Position numbers and translations under genes: made by a program. Under the pieces are notes generated by a model. The model worked only from the letters and a program-made list of their open reading frames with translations. It searched no databases and was not told the origin of the DNA. A stretch of 64,000 nucleotides of DNA from Planctomycetota bacterium. GTDB lineage: Bacteria > Planctomycetota > E44-bin39. The stretch covers positions 1 to 64,000 of the forward strand of contig SOJX01000065.1 of assembly GCA_004376375.1 (NCBI GenBank), written 5' to 3'. Below, piece by piece: positions 31,840-41,452 of this stretch (within the stretch, counting starts at the first letter, position 1; every line of letters begins with the position of its first letter).

Positions 31840-32595
31840 ATGGCTTACGCGGCGTGGATCGTAATTTTCTTCATGATTTCGTTCGCGCTCGGCTGCCTCT
31901 ACGGCCCGATAACGCGCAGCCAGGCCTGCCGCCTGATTTTCATGCCCGCCTTCCTCGCCTTCGCGATTACAAAGGCGATCGCCTGCGGCGTCACCGGCAC
32001 GAGAATAAAAGAGTTCGCACCCTTCGGCGACGACACCGACCTCGTCGGCTACAATATCAGGACGGCCGGGTGGTGGCGGGTGATGCTCGTCAACCTGATA
32101 ACCTACATGCTCGCGCTTTCGCTTTTGATCGTTATCGCGTGGGCGTGCGAGTCGCGCATCGGCTATCGCGGCAAGCTCCCGGTCAAGGCAAAGAACGCGG
32201 AACAGGTAATCCACAAAAGCGCGCACTTCCTGGTCGACGCGTTCCTGAAGACGACCAAGCTGGTCTGGAAGGCTCTCGGCCGCGCCATCTTCAAGGGCGA
32301 CGTCGCCGTCCTGCTTTACCTTTACCTCGTCGTCGGGCTGCTGCTCGCGATGCCGACGCCGAAGGAGGAATTCAAGTACGGCCTGCTCGCGGCAATTCTG
32401 CTCGGGCTGGTTATCTGCGGGCTCTCCTACCTGATAATTCTGAGACGGCCCGGGTACGCCTACAAGGCGTGGGCCGTCCTCTCATTCGCGACCGCGATGA
32501 CGCTCTACCTCCTCGGCGCCTCCCTCATCGGCGTCGGCGGCCTGCGCATCTTCGGCCTCGTCAAACAGAAACCACCCCAGCGGGATGATGATTAA
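31840..32595 (+). CDS. Hypothetical multi-pass membrane protein
   Basis: 251 aa with about six hydrophobic helices (residues 2-24, 30-50, 80-105, 145-170, 180-200, 210-240), for example VLLYLYLVVGLLLAMPT and LLAAILLGLVICGLSYLIIL. The C-terminus is charged (KQKPPQRDDD). CAGGGGCGG lies upstream of the ATG. It follows the single-pass protein across a heptad hairpin. Not recognised. Confidence 0.65.
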   Translation: MAYAAWIVIFFMISFALGCLYGPITRSQACRLIFMPAFLAFAITKAIACGVTGTRIKEFAPFGDDTDLVGYNIRTAGWWRVMLVNLITYMLALSLLIVIAWACESRIGYRGKLPVKAKNAEQVIHKSAHFLVDAFLKTTKLVWKALGRAIFKGDVAVLLYLYLVVGLLLAMPTPKEEFKYGLLAAILLGLVICGLSYLIILRRPGYAYKAWAVLSFATAMTLYLLGASLIGVGGLRIFGLVKQKPPQRDDD

Positions 32596-32617
32596 TTAAT
32601 AATCGGTTTACATTATA

Positions 32618-32838
32618 GAGCCCCGTAGGGGCGCGAGTTCTCAGCTCAGGGTGGAAAAAGGCGAAGCCTTTCGGAACCCTGGGTAAAGGTTCATAAAAAA
32701 ACCCGCCCTGTAAGGGCGGGACGTTTTATACAGGATTTATATTTGTTTTGCCCTTGCAGGGCAAGGGAAAAGGTGGTGTGCTTTTTACCCAGGGCTTACG
32801 CCCTGGGCTATTTCATTTCACCGCTTCGCGGTTCATAA
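32618..32838. repeat. Composite hairpin-rich repeat ('CCCTGGG' element), copy 2
   Basis: Same order as 14075-14331: GCCCCGTAGGGGC, GAGTTCTCAGCTCAGGGT, AACCCTGGGTAAAGG, CCCGCCCTGTAAGGGCGGG, TTGCCCTTGCAGGGCAA, ACCCAGGGCTTACGCCCTGGG, CGCTTCGCG. It fills the gap between two convergent genes. Confidence 0.8.
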
Positions 32839-32886
32839 AAGAAGAATTCTATTTTTATTAATTAATACAAACCTGCAATCGCGTAT

Positions 32887-34089
32887 CTACGCGCCGTATT
32901 TTTCGAGTTTGCCGGCGGAGGAAAGCATCAGGGGCATGAGCTCCCAGCCGGGGAAGCGGCCGAGCGAGCCGCGGGCGCATTCGTTTTCCGTGAATGCGGC
33001 AAGGTTGTCGTGCCGGCACCAGGCCCCGTGGAGCAGCACCGGCGAGGCGTGCCACGAATGCGCTTTCCATACGGCGGGCGTGGTATGGTCGCCGGCCACG
33101 GCAAGGGCGTCGGGCTCGAGTGCGAGCAGCCTCTCAATCGCCGCGTCCGCTTTCTCGAGCTCCGCGGCCTTGGCTTCGAAATCCCCGTCCTCGCCGCGCG
33201 AGTCCGTGTACTTGTAATGTATGAAAAAGAAATCGTACTTCTCCCAGTTCGCTTCGAGAACTGAAAGCTCGTCGTCCATGTTTTCTATCGTGTCCGCGCC
33301 GAGAATATCCATCCCCGCGAACCGCGCGACGCCGCGGTACATCGGGTAGGTCGCAATCGCGGCCGGGGTCAGCTTGTATAGCTCCTGGTACGTCTGCAGC
33401 TCGGGATAGCCGGAATAGCCGCGGGTCAGAATCCCGTTTGCAGGCGATTCGTCTTTGAGCAATTCCATTGCCTTCTCGATGAATTCGTTTGCGATATCCG
33501 CCGTTTTCTTCGATGCGTATTCCAGGACCATCGCAGTCAGAGGCGGAACCCCGGTCGCCTGCGGGTCGGTGTCGCCCACGTCGGGACCGAGTCCTTCCCC
33601 GCGGAAGATGACCACGGAGCGGTATTCCCGAACCGTTTCGCAGAAGATTTCGACGTCGGGAATTTTTATCTCTCTCAGTTTCGGCATCAGCTCCTGGTTC
33701 TTTTCCGTCGGTATGCGGCCCGCGCGGCGGTCGACGATGTTCCCCTTTTCGTCGAGCGTGCAGAAGTTTATCCTTGCTGCCACGTCGCCGGGCTGTATCG
33801 GAAAGCCGATACCGGCGGCCGCGAGCGCGCCGCGCCCGATAAGATTCTCAACGGGATTATAACCGAACAGGCTGAGGTGCCCGGGCCCGCTGCCGGGCGT
33901 GATGCCGCGCCCGACCGGGTCAATGAGGCCGCATTCCGAGATTCTCGCAAGCCTGTCCATGTTCGGCAGGTTCGCGGTTTCCATCTCGGTCTTGCCGCCG
34001 GGACCGGGCAGGCCCGACATTCCGTCCATGACGTAGAGGATTATTTTTGAGCCCGTTTTCTTGGCCAGTTCGGGGATAATTGGAAGCAT
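32887..34089 (-). CDS. apgM: 2,3-bisphosphoglycerate-independent phosphoglycerate mutase, archaeal type
   Basis: 400 aa, standard for ApgM. Interconverts 3- and 2-phosphoglycerate in glycolysis using two metal ions and a phosphoserine intermediate. Seen: IILYVMDGMSGLPG with the first metal Asp, the nucleophile block TPGSGPGHLSLFGYNP, GRGALAAAGIGF, DRRAGRIPT, DSRGEDGD, VAGDHTTPAVWKAHS with His/Asp ligands, and HSWHASPVLLH. The ATG follows GAGGTG. Bacteria with this archaeal-type enzyme usually lack GpmI or keep both; not testable here. Confidence 0.93.
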   Translation of the reverse strand: MLPIIPELAKKTGSKIILYVMDGMSGLPGPGGKTEMETANLPNMDRLARISECGLIDPVGRGITPGSGPGHLSLFGYNPVENLIGRGALAAAGIGFPIQPGDVAARINFCTLDEKGNIVDRRAGRIPTEKNQELMPKLREIKIPDVEIFCETVREYRSVVIFRGEGLGPDVGDTDPQATGVPPLTAMVLEYASKKTADIANEFIEKAMELLKDESPANGILTRGYSGYPELQTYQELYKLTPAAIATYPMYRGVARFAGMDILGADTIENMDDELSVLEANWEKYDFFFIHYKYTDSRGEDGDFEAKAAELEKADAAIERLLALEPDALAVAGDHTTPAVWKAHSWHASPVLLHGAWCRHDNLAAFTENECARGSLGRFPGWELMPLMLSSAGKLEKYGA

Positions 34090-34204
34090 TTTGGCACCTC
34101 GATGAGCTGTATGAAGCCGCCTGACGCTTTACCGTACGGCGATAATACCATGCGCCGATTTTTACGCCAAGAAAAATTCGCGTCAAAAGCGGTATTAACC
34201 CGGT

Positions 34205-34233
34205 TTGACTTTCACGGGCGATAATGCTATAAA
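34205..34233 (+). promoter_or_regulatory. Sigma-70 promoter of addBA
   Basis: TTGACT at 34205-34210, 17 bp, TATAAA at 34228-34233 with an extended TGC. The transcript would begin near 34240, leaving a leader of about 40 nt before the ATG at 34281. Confidence 0.7.
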
Positions 34234-34280
34234 TTGCGAATCACGTTTTTCACGTTGTGCCCCGGAGTTCCTCAGGATTC

Positions 34281-37200
34281 ATGAACCGCCTCTGCCGAAA
34301 CATCGCCGAAATCTGCCGCGAACTGCCCCTTGATGAGAAGTGGCTCATCGTGCCCTCTTACCGCATCGGGTATCAGTGGCTTGAGATTATTACCCGCTCC
34401 GGCTGCCCGGTCGTGAACCTGAGGATGAAAACACTGCGCCGGGTAGTCCTGGACCTCGCCTCGTCCGGGATAGCGGAAAAGAACCTCCGTTTTCTTTCCG
34501 GGCTCGAGGGTGAGATTCTCATAGACAGAATCTTCTGCAGGTTGAAGAGCGATTCCGGCTATATGCTATCCCTGGACGGCGGGCCCGAGCTTTCGCGGAT
34601 GATCTTCCGCTCGATAAGCGATTTACGTCTTGCGGGCGTCGGTCCCGGCGGGATTCAGAAAAAGAAATTCGAGGTTTCCGAAAAGGCGGACGAGCTTGCC
34701 CTGCTGATGCGGGAATATCTCGGCGAGCTTGAGGGCGCGAACCTGATTGATTACGCGGGCGCGCTGGCGATTGCGGCCGGGAAACTGAAAAAATCCGGGA
34801 AAATGTTTGACGACGTCCGGGTCCTTATCCCGTCGGAGATTATGTCCGGCATCAGGGCTCTGGAAAAAGAACTGATAGAAAACATTCCCGGCGGGAAAAA
34901 AGAGTTTCTCGATTACGATGAGCCGCTGGATAAAAAGTCCAAAGGTTTCAAACCTGAAAACGATACGGCGCTGCTGAGTTTCCTGCCGTCTCCCGGCGCC
35001 GCGCCGAAGCCGCTCGGCGACGGAACTGCGCGGATCTTTCACGCCGTCGGGGAAGTCAACGAGGTGCGCGAAGTCCTGAGACGGATACTCGAAAACGGCC
35101 ACAGCCTGGACGACGTGGAAATCATCCACACCGATGTTGAAACATACGTTCCAATAATCTACGAGACGCTCCATCGCGTGGCAGGTGGTTCCGGCAGGTA
35201 TGACCTCGGCGTCCCGGTCACTTTTTCGGAAGGTATTCCATGCCGCTACTCCCGGCCCGGAAGGGCGCTCGCCGCCTGGATACGGTGGATTGCCGGGGAC
35301 TATCCGCAAACAGTGCTTCTTCGCATGATTCGCGAAGGCCTTCTGAACGTTACGGAAGATGAAAAACCGCTTTTCAGCCGCGTTGTGGCGGTCCTCCGCT
35401 GCGTTTTCATCGGCTTCGGCCGCGACAGGTATGAAAAAAAGCTTCAGGAACATGTAAACGAGTTGAAGAAAAAGCTGAAAAATGCGGAAGACGATGAGAA
35501 AAAAAAGTCGATCCGGGCGAAACTGGATTCGGCTTCAGATGTCCTGGATTTTGTCCGCAAATTCATGGATTCTCTTCCCGGGAAAAATGCGGACCAGGTC
35601 GATATGCTGGACTGTGCGAAAACGTTTATCGAAAAATTCGCCAGGACCAAAAACCGCCTCGACGAGTATGCGAAAAGAATAATGCTTGAAGAGATCGAGG
35701 ATATGACGCGCATCCTTGCTGGCGGCGGCGAGACCAGCATAGATATACGGGAATGGCTTTCCGACCTTCCGGGCGAATTGATGGTTCACGCCCGCGGCCC
35801 CGAGCAGGGGTGTCTGTATGTATCGGGCATCCGTAACGGCGGCCATTCCGGAAGAAAACACTTGTTCGTAGTCGGCCTTGACGATATGCGGTTTCCCGGC
35901 GCCGGGCTCCAGGACCCGCTTGTCCTCGACTCGGAGCGCGAAAAGCTCTCGAAAAACCTGAGCAGGGCGGCTGATTCACGCGGCCGGAAGATCGCGGACT
36001 TTTACAGATTGCTCGCACGCCGGCGCGGCAATATAACTCTTTCCTTTTCCCTGCGTGACCTTGTCGACGAAAGAGAGCTGTTCCCGGGCCAGGTGCTTAT
36101 AAGCGCGTACAGGATTCTCTCGGGCGAGCGCGAGGGCGACCAGTCGGCGTTTCTGAAATGGCTGGGGCGGCCTTGCTCGTTCGCGCCGGAGCGCGAGGCC
36201 TGCGCGCTCGACGAATCGGAATGGTGGCTGTGGAAGCTTTGCGGGCCGGACCATGTTAAGAACCCCGCAAGGGCGGTGCTGGCGCGCTTCCCCAATCTCG
36301 CGCAGGGCGGGAAGGCGCAGAAGGCGCGAGAGAGCAGGGAGTTTACCGAGTACGACGGCAGGATCGACGAAGGCCTCGATGAAATCAGCCCGTTCAACAA
36401 CCGGGAAATCCCGATGTCGCCCAGCCGGCTGGAGATGGTCGGGAGGTGCCCGCTTTCCTATTTCTTCAGACATGTCCTGCGGATTGAACCGCCCGGGGAC
36501 CTGGAAGTGGACAGGGAGGAGTGGCTCGGTCCGCTCGGAAAGGGCGAAGTGCTTCACACCGCCTTTTACCGGCTCATGAATGAGCTCAGAAAGAAAAAAA
36601 AGCTGCCCGCCCGTTTCGACCGCGACTTCGGAAGGTTGAACGAAATCCTTGATGAGGAAATTGAAAACAAGAAGCAGGAAATTCCATCCCCGGGCGAAGC
36701 CGTTGTCCGGAGCGAGTGCATGGACCTGAAGCTTATCGGCCGGATATTCCTGACCGAAGAAGCGAAACGGCCGAAGGAATGCGTCCCGGTGCTGCTCGAG
36801 GCAAGCACTTCGGCCGCGCAGCCGTTCAGTCTGGGCGACCGGGAAATCTGGATTCGCGGCAGGATCGACCGTGTCGACAGAACCGGCGACGGCTATTTTG
36901 TATGGGACTACAAGACCGGCAGCGATTCGAAGTATAAGGAAGGCGACCCGTTCAGGTGCGGGCGCGTGCTCCAGCCGGCCCTGTATCCCGAGATAGCCCG
37001 CCTGCATCTTGCCGAAATGGGGAACGAGGGCTGGCACCTCGAAGGGTTCGGCTTCTTCTTCCCCGGTACGCGGGCGAGGGGGCGAAGCGTCGAGTACAAG
37101 CCGGAAGACCTTTCGGGAGGAAAGAAAGTTGTTGAACTCCTTTGCGAAATAATCGCGCAGGGCGCCTTCATCGCCAGCGATTACTACGAAAACGATATTT

Positions 37201-37349
37201 ACAACGACTGCGGGTATTGTGACTACGATGCGATATGCAGGGACGCTGCGGCGCTGGCCGAAGCGAACAGGAAGAAAGTCGAAAATACCGAAAACGAAAA
37301 ACTCGAAGCGTTCAGGGAATTGAGGAAGAGTGAGCGGGAAGAAGAATAA
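34281..37349 (+). CDS. addB: AddB/RecB-type exonuclease subunit (PD-(D/E)XK nuclease with Fe-S cluster)
   Basis: 1022 aa from the ATG at 34281 (AGGA upstream); a GTG at 34257 would add eight residues. AddB partners AddA to resect double-strand breaks for RecA loading. The N-terminal region is an eroded UvrD-like helicase fold without a Walker A (SGLEGEILIDRIF in its place). The C-terminal nuclease has WIRGRIDRVDR and GYFVWDYKTGS. The four cluster cysteines are visible as CPLSYFF near residue 720 and CGYCDYDAIC near 980. Length and layout match AddB rather than Cas4. It overlaps addA by 20 bases. Confidence 0.88.
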   Translation: MNRLCRNIAEICRELPLDEKWLIVPSYRIGYQWLEIITRSGCPVVNLRMKTLRRVVLDLASSGIAEKNLRFLSGLEGEILIDRIFCRLKSDSGYMLSLDGGPELSRMIFRSISDLRLAGVGPGGIQKKKFEVSEKADELALLMREYLGELEGANLIDYAGALAIAAGKLKKSGKMFDDVRVLIPSEIMSGIRALEKELIENIPGGKKEFLDYDEPLDKKSKGFKPENDTALLSFLPSPGAAPKPLGDGTARIFHAVGEVNEVREVLRRILENGHSLDDVEIIHTDVETYVPIIYETLHRVAGGSGRYDLGVPVTFSEGIPCRYSRPGRALAAWIRWIAGDYPQTVLLRMIREGLLNVTEDEKPLFSRVVAVLRCVFIGFGRDRYEKKLQEHVNELKKKLKNAEDDEKKKSIRAKLDSASDVLDFVRKFMDSLPGKNADQVDMLDCAKTFIEKFARTKNRLDEYAKRIMLEEIEDMTRILAGGGETSIDIREWLSDLPGELMVHARGPEQGCLYVSGIRNGGHSGRKHLFVVGLDDMRFPGAGLQDPLVLDSEREKLSKNLSRAADSRGRKIADFYRLLARRRGNITLSFSLRDLVDERELFPGQVLISAYRILSGEREGDQSAFLKWLGRPCSFAPEREACALDESEWWLWKLCGPDHVKNPARAVLARFPNLAQGGKAQKARESREFTEYDGRIDEGLDEISPFNNREIPMSPSRLEMVGRCPLSYFFRHVLRIEPPGDLEVDREEWLGPLGKGEVLHTAFYRLMNELRKKKKLPARFDRDFGRLNEILDEEIENKKQEIPSPGEAVVRSECMDLKLIGRIFLTEEAKRPKECVPVLLEASTSAAQPFSLGDREIWIRGRIDRVDRTGDGYFVWDYKTGSDSKYKEGDPFRCGRVLQPALYPEIARLHLAEMGNEGWHLEGFGFFFPGTRARGRSVEYKPEDLSGGKKVVELLCEIIAQGAFIASDYYENDIYNDCGYCDYDAICRDAAALAEANRKKVENTENEKLEAFRELRKSEREEE

Positions 37350-40300
37350 AAAACTCGTCGACGAGGCCGCGCGGGAAAGGATTCGGACCGACCTCGAGAA
37401 GACCCTGCTCGTCGAGGCCGCCGCCGGCACCGGCAAGACCACGAGCCTCGTCGACAGGATGATGGCGCTGCTGGGGAGCGGCCTGTGCAGGGTTGAGACC
37501 CTGGCCGCCGTGACTTTTACGCGCAAGGCGGCCGGAGAGCTCCGCTCCCGTTTCCGTCTCGAAATCGAGCGTGAATTGAAAGAGGCAAAAGGCGACGAGG
37601 CCGGGCGCCTGACCCTTGCCCTTTCGAACCTCGAGCGGTGTTTTATCGGCACTATCCATTCCTTCTGCGCGAGGCTGCTGCGCGAGCGGCCCGTCGAGGC
37701 CGGGGTAAACGTCGAGTTCGTGAAGATCGACGAAGAGCTTGACGCGCGCATCCGGGAGAAGGCGTGGGATGAATTCGTCGCAAGGTTGTACGCCGCGGGA
37801 GCCCCTCTTCTCGATGAGCTGGACGGGCTGGGGCTGAAGACGGGCGATCTTGCCGGAGCGTTCGTCGACCAATTCGCCTCGTACCCGGACGTTCATGAAT
37901 GGCCCGTCGAGGAAGTCGAGCTTCCCGATCTCGGGCAGGTCGCCCGGCGGTTGAGCGAATATGTCTCGCACATGGAGCGGCTTATCCTCACGTTCCCGGC
38001 GGAGCGGGGAAGCGACAAGCTGATGGCCGCCTACGAGCGCGTTGCCCGCGTGTTCAGGCAGACTCCTCCCGACAGGGCGCGCGAAGTCATGGACCTGCTG
38101 ATGCGGTTTCGCAGTAACGTAAGGCTGACCCAGAGTAACTGGCCGGGCGGTAAACCGCAGGGAAAAGAAGAAGGCGGGAACTGGAAAGATTTCTGCGAAT
38201 ACGTAAAACCGATTATCGCCCGGTGGCGCGCAAAACGCTACGGAGTGGTGATAGACGTCCTGAAAAAGGCGAAGAATATCTACGACCGCATGCGCGGGGA
38301 AGGCGGCATGCTGAACTTCCAGGACCTCCTGATGAAGGCTGGAAATCTGCTCCGCGACCGGCCGCACGTCCGGAAGTATTTCAGGAAGCGCTTCACCCAC
38401 ATACTCGTCGACGAGTTTCAGGACACCGACCCCATCCAGGCCGAGATGATGCTCTTCCTCGCCGCGAAGAATCCGAAGGAGACCGACTGGACGAAGTGCG
38501 CCCCGGTGCCCGGGTCGCTCTTTATCGTCGGCGACCCCAAGCAGTCGATTTACCGTTTCCGCCGGGCCGATATCGTTACCTACAACCATGTCAAAAAGAT
38601 AATCGAGGAGAGCGGCGGCGAAGTGCTGAAGCTTTCTTCGAACTTCCGGACGGTCGAGCCGGTTGCGGATTTCGTGAACGCCGTTTTCGAGAGTGAACTC
38701 CCCCGAGAGGCGAACGATTATTCGCCCGAGTACGTGCCGCTCGTCGCCGCCCGGCCGGACGCGCAGGAGGAAGGGCCCGCCGGAGTCGAGACCCTTGCGG
38801 TCCCGAAGGAAAATACGAACGCGTCCGATATCGCGCGTTACGATGCAGCCCTTATCGCAAGGAAGATCCGCGACTGCATCGACAGCGGCTGCGATGTCCG
38901 GAGGACTTCGGGCCGTGACGCAGAAGGCGCAAAGCCGGGAGCCGCCCCGGGCGATTTCATGATTGTGACCTGGAGGAAGGCGCGGCTGAATTATTATGCC
39001 GACGCGCTCCGCGAACTGGGAATCCCGTGCCGCGTTACCGGCGGCAGCACGCTGAACGAAGTCCCGGAGCTCGATCTCTTTTCGCTTTGCGTCAGGGCCG
39101 TGACGGAGCCGGAAAACCCGGTCGCACTCGTCGCAGTGCTCAGGAGCGAGCTTTTCGGGATCAGCGACGCGGCGCTCTACGCTTTCAGGCGCGCGGGTGG
39201 GAAGTTCAACTACGCCGCGCCCGTTCCCGGCGCATGTACCGGCGAAGGCATGGATTTTATCAGGGATGCGTTTACGAGGCTGAAGAAATACGCCGAGTGG
39301 TTCTCCAGGCGCCCGATGATTTCCGCTGCGGAAAAAACCGCGGGCGATCTCGGGCTTTTCGCCATGGCCGCCGCCGCGCCCGATAGTTCCATCGCCGCGG
39401 GGAGTTTCGCCAAGACGTTCGAGCTGCTCCGCGCCGCGCGCGGTGAAATCACAACCGTCGCCGAGCTTGCCGACTATCTCGAGAAACTGGCCGGGGCCGG
39501 GGAGATTCACGACGGATTGCCCGCGCGCGAGCCCGGCGAGGACGTGGTCAGCGTGATGAACCTTCACCAGGCCAAGGGCCTCGAAGCTCCGTTCGTCTTT
39601 CTTGCGGACCCGAGCGGGAAGAAAAAGTATCCCGTAAGCCTTCACGTCGACCGGGCGGAGGGTGAGATACGCGGATACCTCGCCATCCATGCGCCGGGGT
39701 GGGGATATCAGGTTGTGGGCGATCTTATCGCATGTCCACTGAACTGGGCGGATAGTTTTGAAAAGACTGAAGAAGAATTCAAGGAGGCGGAAGAAAAACG
39801 GCTGATGTACGTCGCCGCCACCCGTGCCGGAATGAGCCTTACGATTTCGCAGCGCGGCTACAGGAACGGTCTTAACCCGTGGAAATTCTTCGAGCCGTAT
39901 CTCGGTGATTGCCCCGACACGGAAGACCCGGGCAAACAGGAAGCGCCCGAAATCGAGAAAACCGTTCTGCGAAGCGCGTCGGTCAATAAAGCGGTATCGG
40001 AAATCGAAAAACGGTGGCAGGAGATTCTCGAGCCGACCTACGAAATCGTATCGGCCAGGAAACGGCTTGCCGGCGCCGTTCACGCGGAGCTCCCCGCCGC
40101 GCCGGATGACGAGGAGGGCCGGGGGATTGCGTGGGGCTCGGCTATTCACGCACTGCTCGAGGCGAGGATGGAGAACCCCGACAGCGACCTGATGCCGATT
40201 GCCGAATCCGCGCTCAGGGAAAACGAGCTTTCCATTTCCCTGGCAAAAGATGCCGTTGAAACAGTCGACCGGGCGGTGAATTCGGAAATCTGGAAACGCG

Positions 40301-40596
40301 CCGCGGCGAGCGGCAGAAGGTTTGCCGAAATCCCTTACCATGTTTCTCTGCCCGAGGGCGTGCACAAAATCGAGCGCGGCGTGATCGACCTTGTCTTCAG
40401 GGAAGAAAAAGGCTGGGTGATTGTGGACTACAAGACCGACAGCGTTACGGAAAAAAACGCGGCCCGCCGCGCGGAAGAATATGCGCCGCAGCTTGCCGCC
40501 TACGCCGAGGCATGGGAAAGAGCTGTGGACGAACCTGTCGTGGAAACCGGAATCTATTTTACGAGCATGGACAAATACGTGAAACTCGAGCAGTAA
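37330..40596 (+). CDS. addA: AddA/UvrD-family helicase-nuclease
   Basis: 1088 aa. GTG start with GAGGA upstream, inside the end of addB. Superfamily 1A helicase motifs: I VEAAAGTGKTTSLVDR near residue 30, Ia VTFTRKAAGELRSR, GTIHSFCARLL, II HILVDEFQDTDPIQ, III LFIVGDPKQSIYRFRRAD, IV LSSNFRT, V VMNLHQAKGLEAPFVFLADP, VI KRLMYVAATRA. The C-terminal nuclease carries ERGVIDLVFREEKGW then VIVDYKTDS. With AddB it forms the complete recombinational repair nuclease. A long open frame on the opposite strand is a shadow of this GC-rich gene. Confidence 0.95.
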   Translation: MSGKKNKKLVDEAARERIRTDLEKTLLVEAAAGTGKTTSLVDRMMALLGSGLCRVETLAAVTFTRKAAGELRSRFRLEIERELKEAKGDEAGRLTLALSNLERCFIGTIHSFCARLLRERPVEAGVNVEFVKIDEELDARIREKAWDEFVARLYAAGAPLLDELDGLGLKTGDLAGAFVDQFASYPDVHEWPVEEVELPDLGQVARRLSEYVSHMERLILTFPAERGSDKLMAAYERVARVFRQTPPDRAREVMDLLMRFRSNVRLTQSNWPGGKPQGKEEGGNWKDFCEYVKPIIARWRAKRYGVVIDVLKKAKNIYDRMRGEGGMLNFQDLLMKAGNLLRDRPHVRKYFRKRFTHILVDEFQDTDPIQAEMMLFLAAKNPKETDWTKCAPVPGSLFIVGDPKQSIYRFRRADIVTYNHVKKIIEESGGEVLKLSSNFRTVEPVADFVNAVFESELPREANDYSPEYVPLVAARPDAQEEGPAGVETLAVPKENTNASDIARYDAALIARKIRDCIDSGCDVRRTSGRDAEGAKPGAAPGDFMIVTWRKARLNYYADALRELGIPCRVTGGSTLNEVPELDLFSLCVRAVTEPENPVALVAVLRSELFGISDAALYAFRRAGGKFNYAAPVPGACTGEGMDFIRDAFTRLKKYAEWFSRRPMISAAEKTAGDLGLFAMAAAAPDSSIAAGSFAKTFELLRAARGEITTVAELADYLEKLAGAGEIHDGLPAREPGEDVVSVMNLHQAKGLEAPFVFLADPSGKKKYPVSLHVDRAEGEIRGYLAIHAPGWGYQVVGDLIACPLNWADSFEKTEEEFKEAEEKRLMYVAATRAGMSLTISQRGYRNGLNPWKFFEPYLGDCPDTEDPGKQEAPEIEKTVLRSASVNKAVSEIEKRWQEILEPTYEIVSARKRLAGAVHAELPAAPDDEEGRGIAWGSAIHALLEARMENPDSDLMPIAESALRENELSISLAKDAVETVDRAVNSEIWKRAAASGRRFAEIPYHVSLPEGVHKIERGVIDLVFREEKGWVIVDYKTDSVTEKNAARRAEEYAPQLAAYAEAWERAVDEPVVETGIYFTSMDKYVKLEQ

Positions 40597-40597
40597 G

Positions 40598-40640
40598 GGG
40601 TAAGAAGTACCAAGTACCGAGTAACGAGTAACGAGAATTT
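40598..40640. repeat. Heptad array, AGTACCG family
   Basis: AGTACCA, AGTACCG, AGTAACG, AGTAACG, AGAATTT directly after the addA stop codon. It is the same family as 26141 and 46140. Confidence 0.7.
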
Positions 40641-40672
40641 TATATTCAGCCTTTTCCCACAAGGGGTTTCAA

Positions 40673-40942
40673 ATGTATAAACTCAGAGTCACCGTCGAGG
40701 AAGTGAAAGGCAAGTGCACGGCGCCGCACCGGGTGGGGGATTACTTCGACGTGAAGAACGGCAACATCCGCGTGCCCGACGGCAAGTTCGTCTGCCTTTA
40801 CAGCCTGCAGAGTTTGATACCGCTACTGCCCGCGAACGAGCGCGAGCTCGACGAAAAAGACTGGATGTACAGCGAAAAACACGTCATCTGCCCCGATCCC
40901 AACGGCGGCGTTCTCTGGCGCATCGACAGGATCGAGAAATAA
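40673..40942 (+). CDS. TIGR04076-family small protein
   Basis: 89 aa, MYKLRVTVEEVKGKCTAPHR then VGDYFDV and YSLQSLIPLLPANER. The beta-strand VEEVKGKC..G...GD and VCLYSLQSLIP match the small TIGR04076 family often found beside molybdo- or tungsto-enzymes and radical SAM proteins. AAGGGG precedes the ATG. Three bases separate it from the polyferredoxin gene, so it is the first gene of the AOR operon. The exact biochemical role is unknown to me. Confidence 0.75.
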   Translation: MYKLRVTVEEVKGKCTAPHRVGDYFDVKNGNIRVPDGKFVCLYSLQSLIPLLPANERELDEKDWMYSEKHVICPDPNGGVLWRIDRIEK

Positions 40943-40945
40943 AAC

Positions 40946-41452
40946 ATGATAGTCGTCGACGTCAAAAAATGCTCCGGCTGCGCGATGTGCGAGATGGCGT
41001 GCTCGTTCGAGCGCGGCAAAATCTATTCCCACTCGATGTCGGTGATAAAGCTCGCGAAGGAGGAAGCGCTCGGCCTCGACTGCCCGGTAACGTGCATAAT
41101 CTGTTGCCGGTGCGTGGACGCGTGCCCGGAAGAAGCGCGTTCTTTTACGTCCGACGGATTAATCAATCTCGATTCGGAGAAATGCACAGGCTGCATGTCG
41201 TGCCAGGAAGCCTGCCCCGTCGGCGTGATAGAATTCGAGGAAGAGCCGGTTTTTTGCACAAGCTGCGGCAAGTGCGTCGAGGCATGTAACCTGGACGCAC
41301 TGTCTCTTGCCGATTGTTCCGAGCTGCCGAAACCGCCTGCGGAAAAAGACGTGAACGGCTTGACGCCGGCGGCGAAGCGTTACCTGTGGGCGCTCGGGCG
41401 CGCGACCGGGCTGCCATGGGTGAAAGAGGAAGATGTACGGATATACGGGTAA
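40946..41452 (+). CDS. Polyferredoxin-type electron-transfer subunit of aldehyde oxidoreductase
   Basis: 168 aa. Four cysteine clusters: CSGCAMCEMAC at residues 9-19, CPVTCIICCRCVDACP at about 47-62, CTGCMSCQEACP near 78 and CTSCGKCVEACN near 101. This is the HycB/AorB-like four-[4Fe-4S] arrangement. Its C-terminal 40 residues (TPAAKRYLWALGRATGLPW) are helical. The gene ends inside the AOR coding start (20-bp overlap), which supports a physical complex that passes electrons from the tungsten site to ferredoxin or a dehydrogenase. Confidence 0.88.
   Translation: MIVVDVKKCSGCAMCEMACSFERGKIYSHSMSVIKLAKEEALGLDCPVTCIICCRCVDACPEEARSFTSDGLINLDSEKCTGCMSCQEACPVGVIEFEEEPVFCTSCGKCVEACNLDALSLADCSELPKPPAEKDVNGLTPAAKRYLWALGRATGLPWVKEEDVRIYG

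Noticed and set aside
37312..40662. 1116-aa open frame on the minus strand
   Set aside because: It lies opposite addA, whose helicase and nuclease motifs are complete. The minus frame has no recognisable motifs and is a shadow of GC-rich codon usage. The same holds for the long minus frames at 35976-37751 and 34623-35453.
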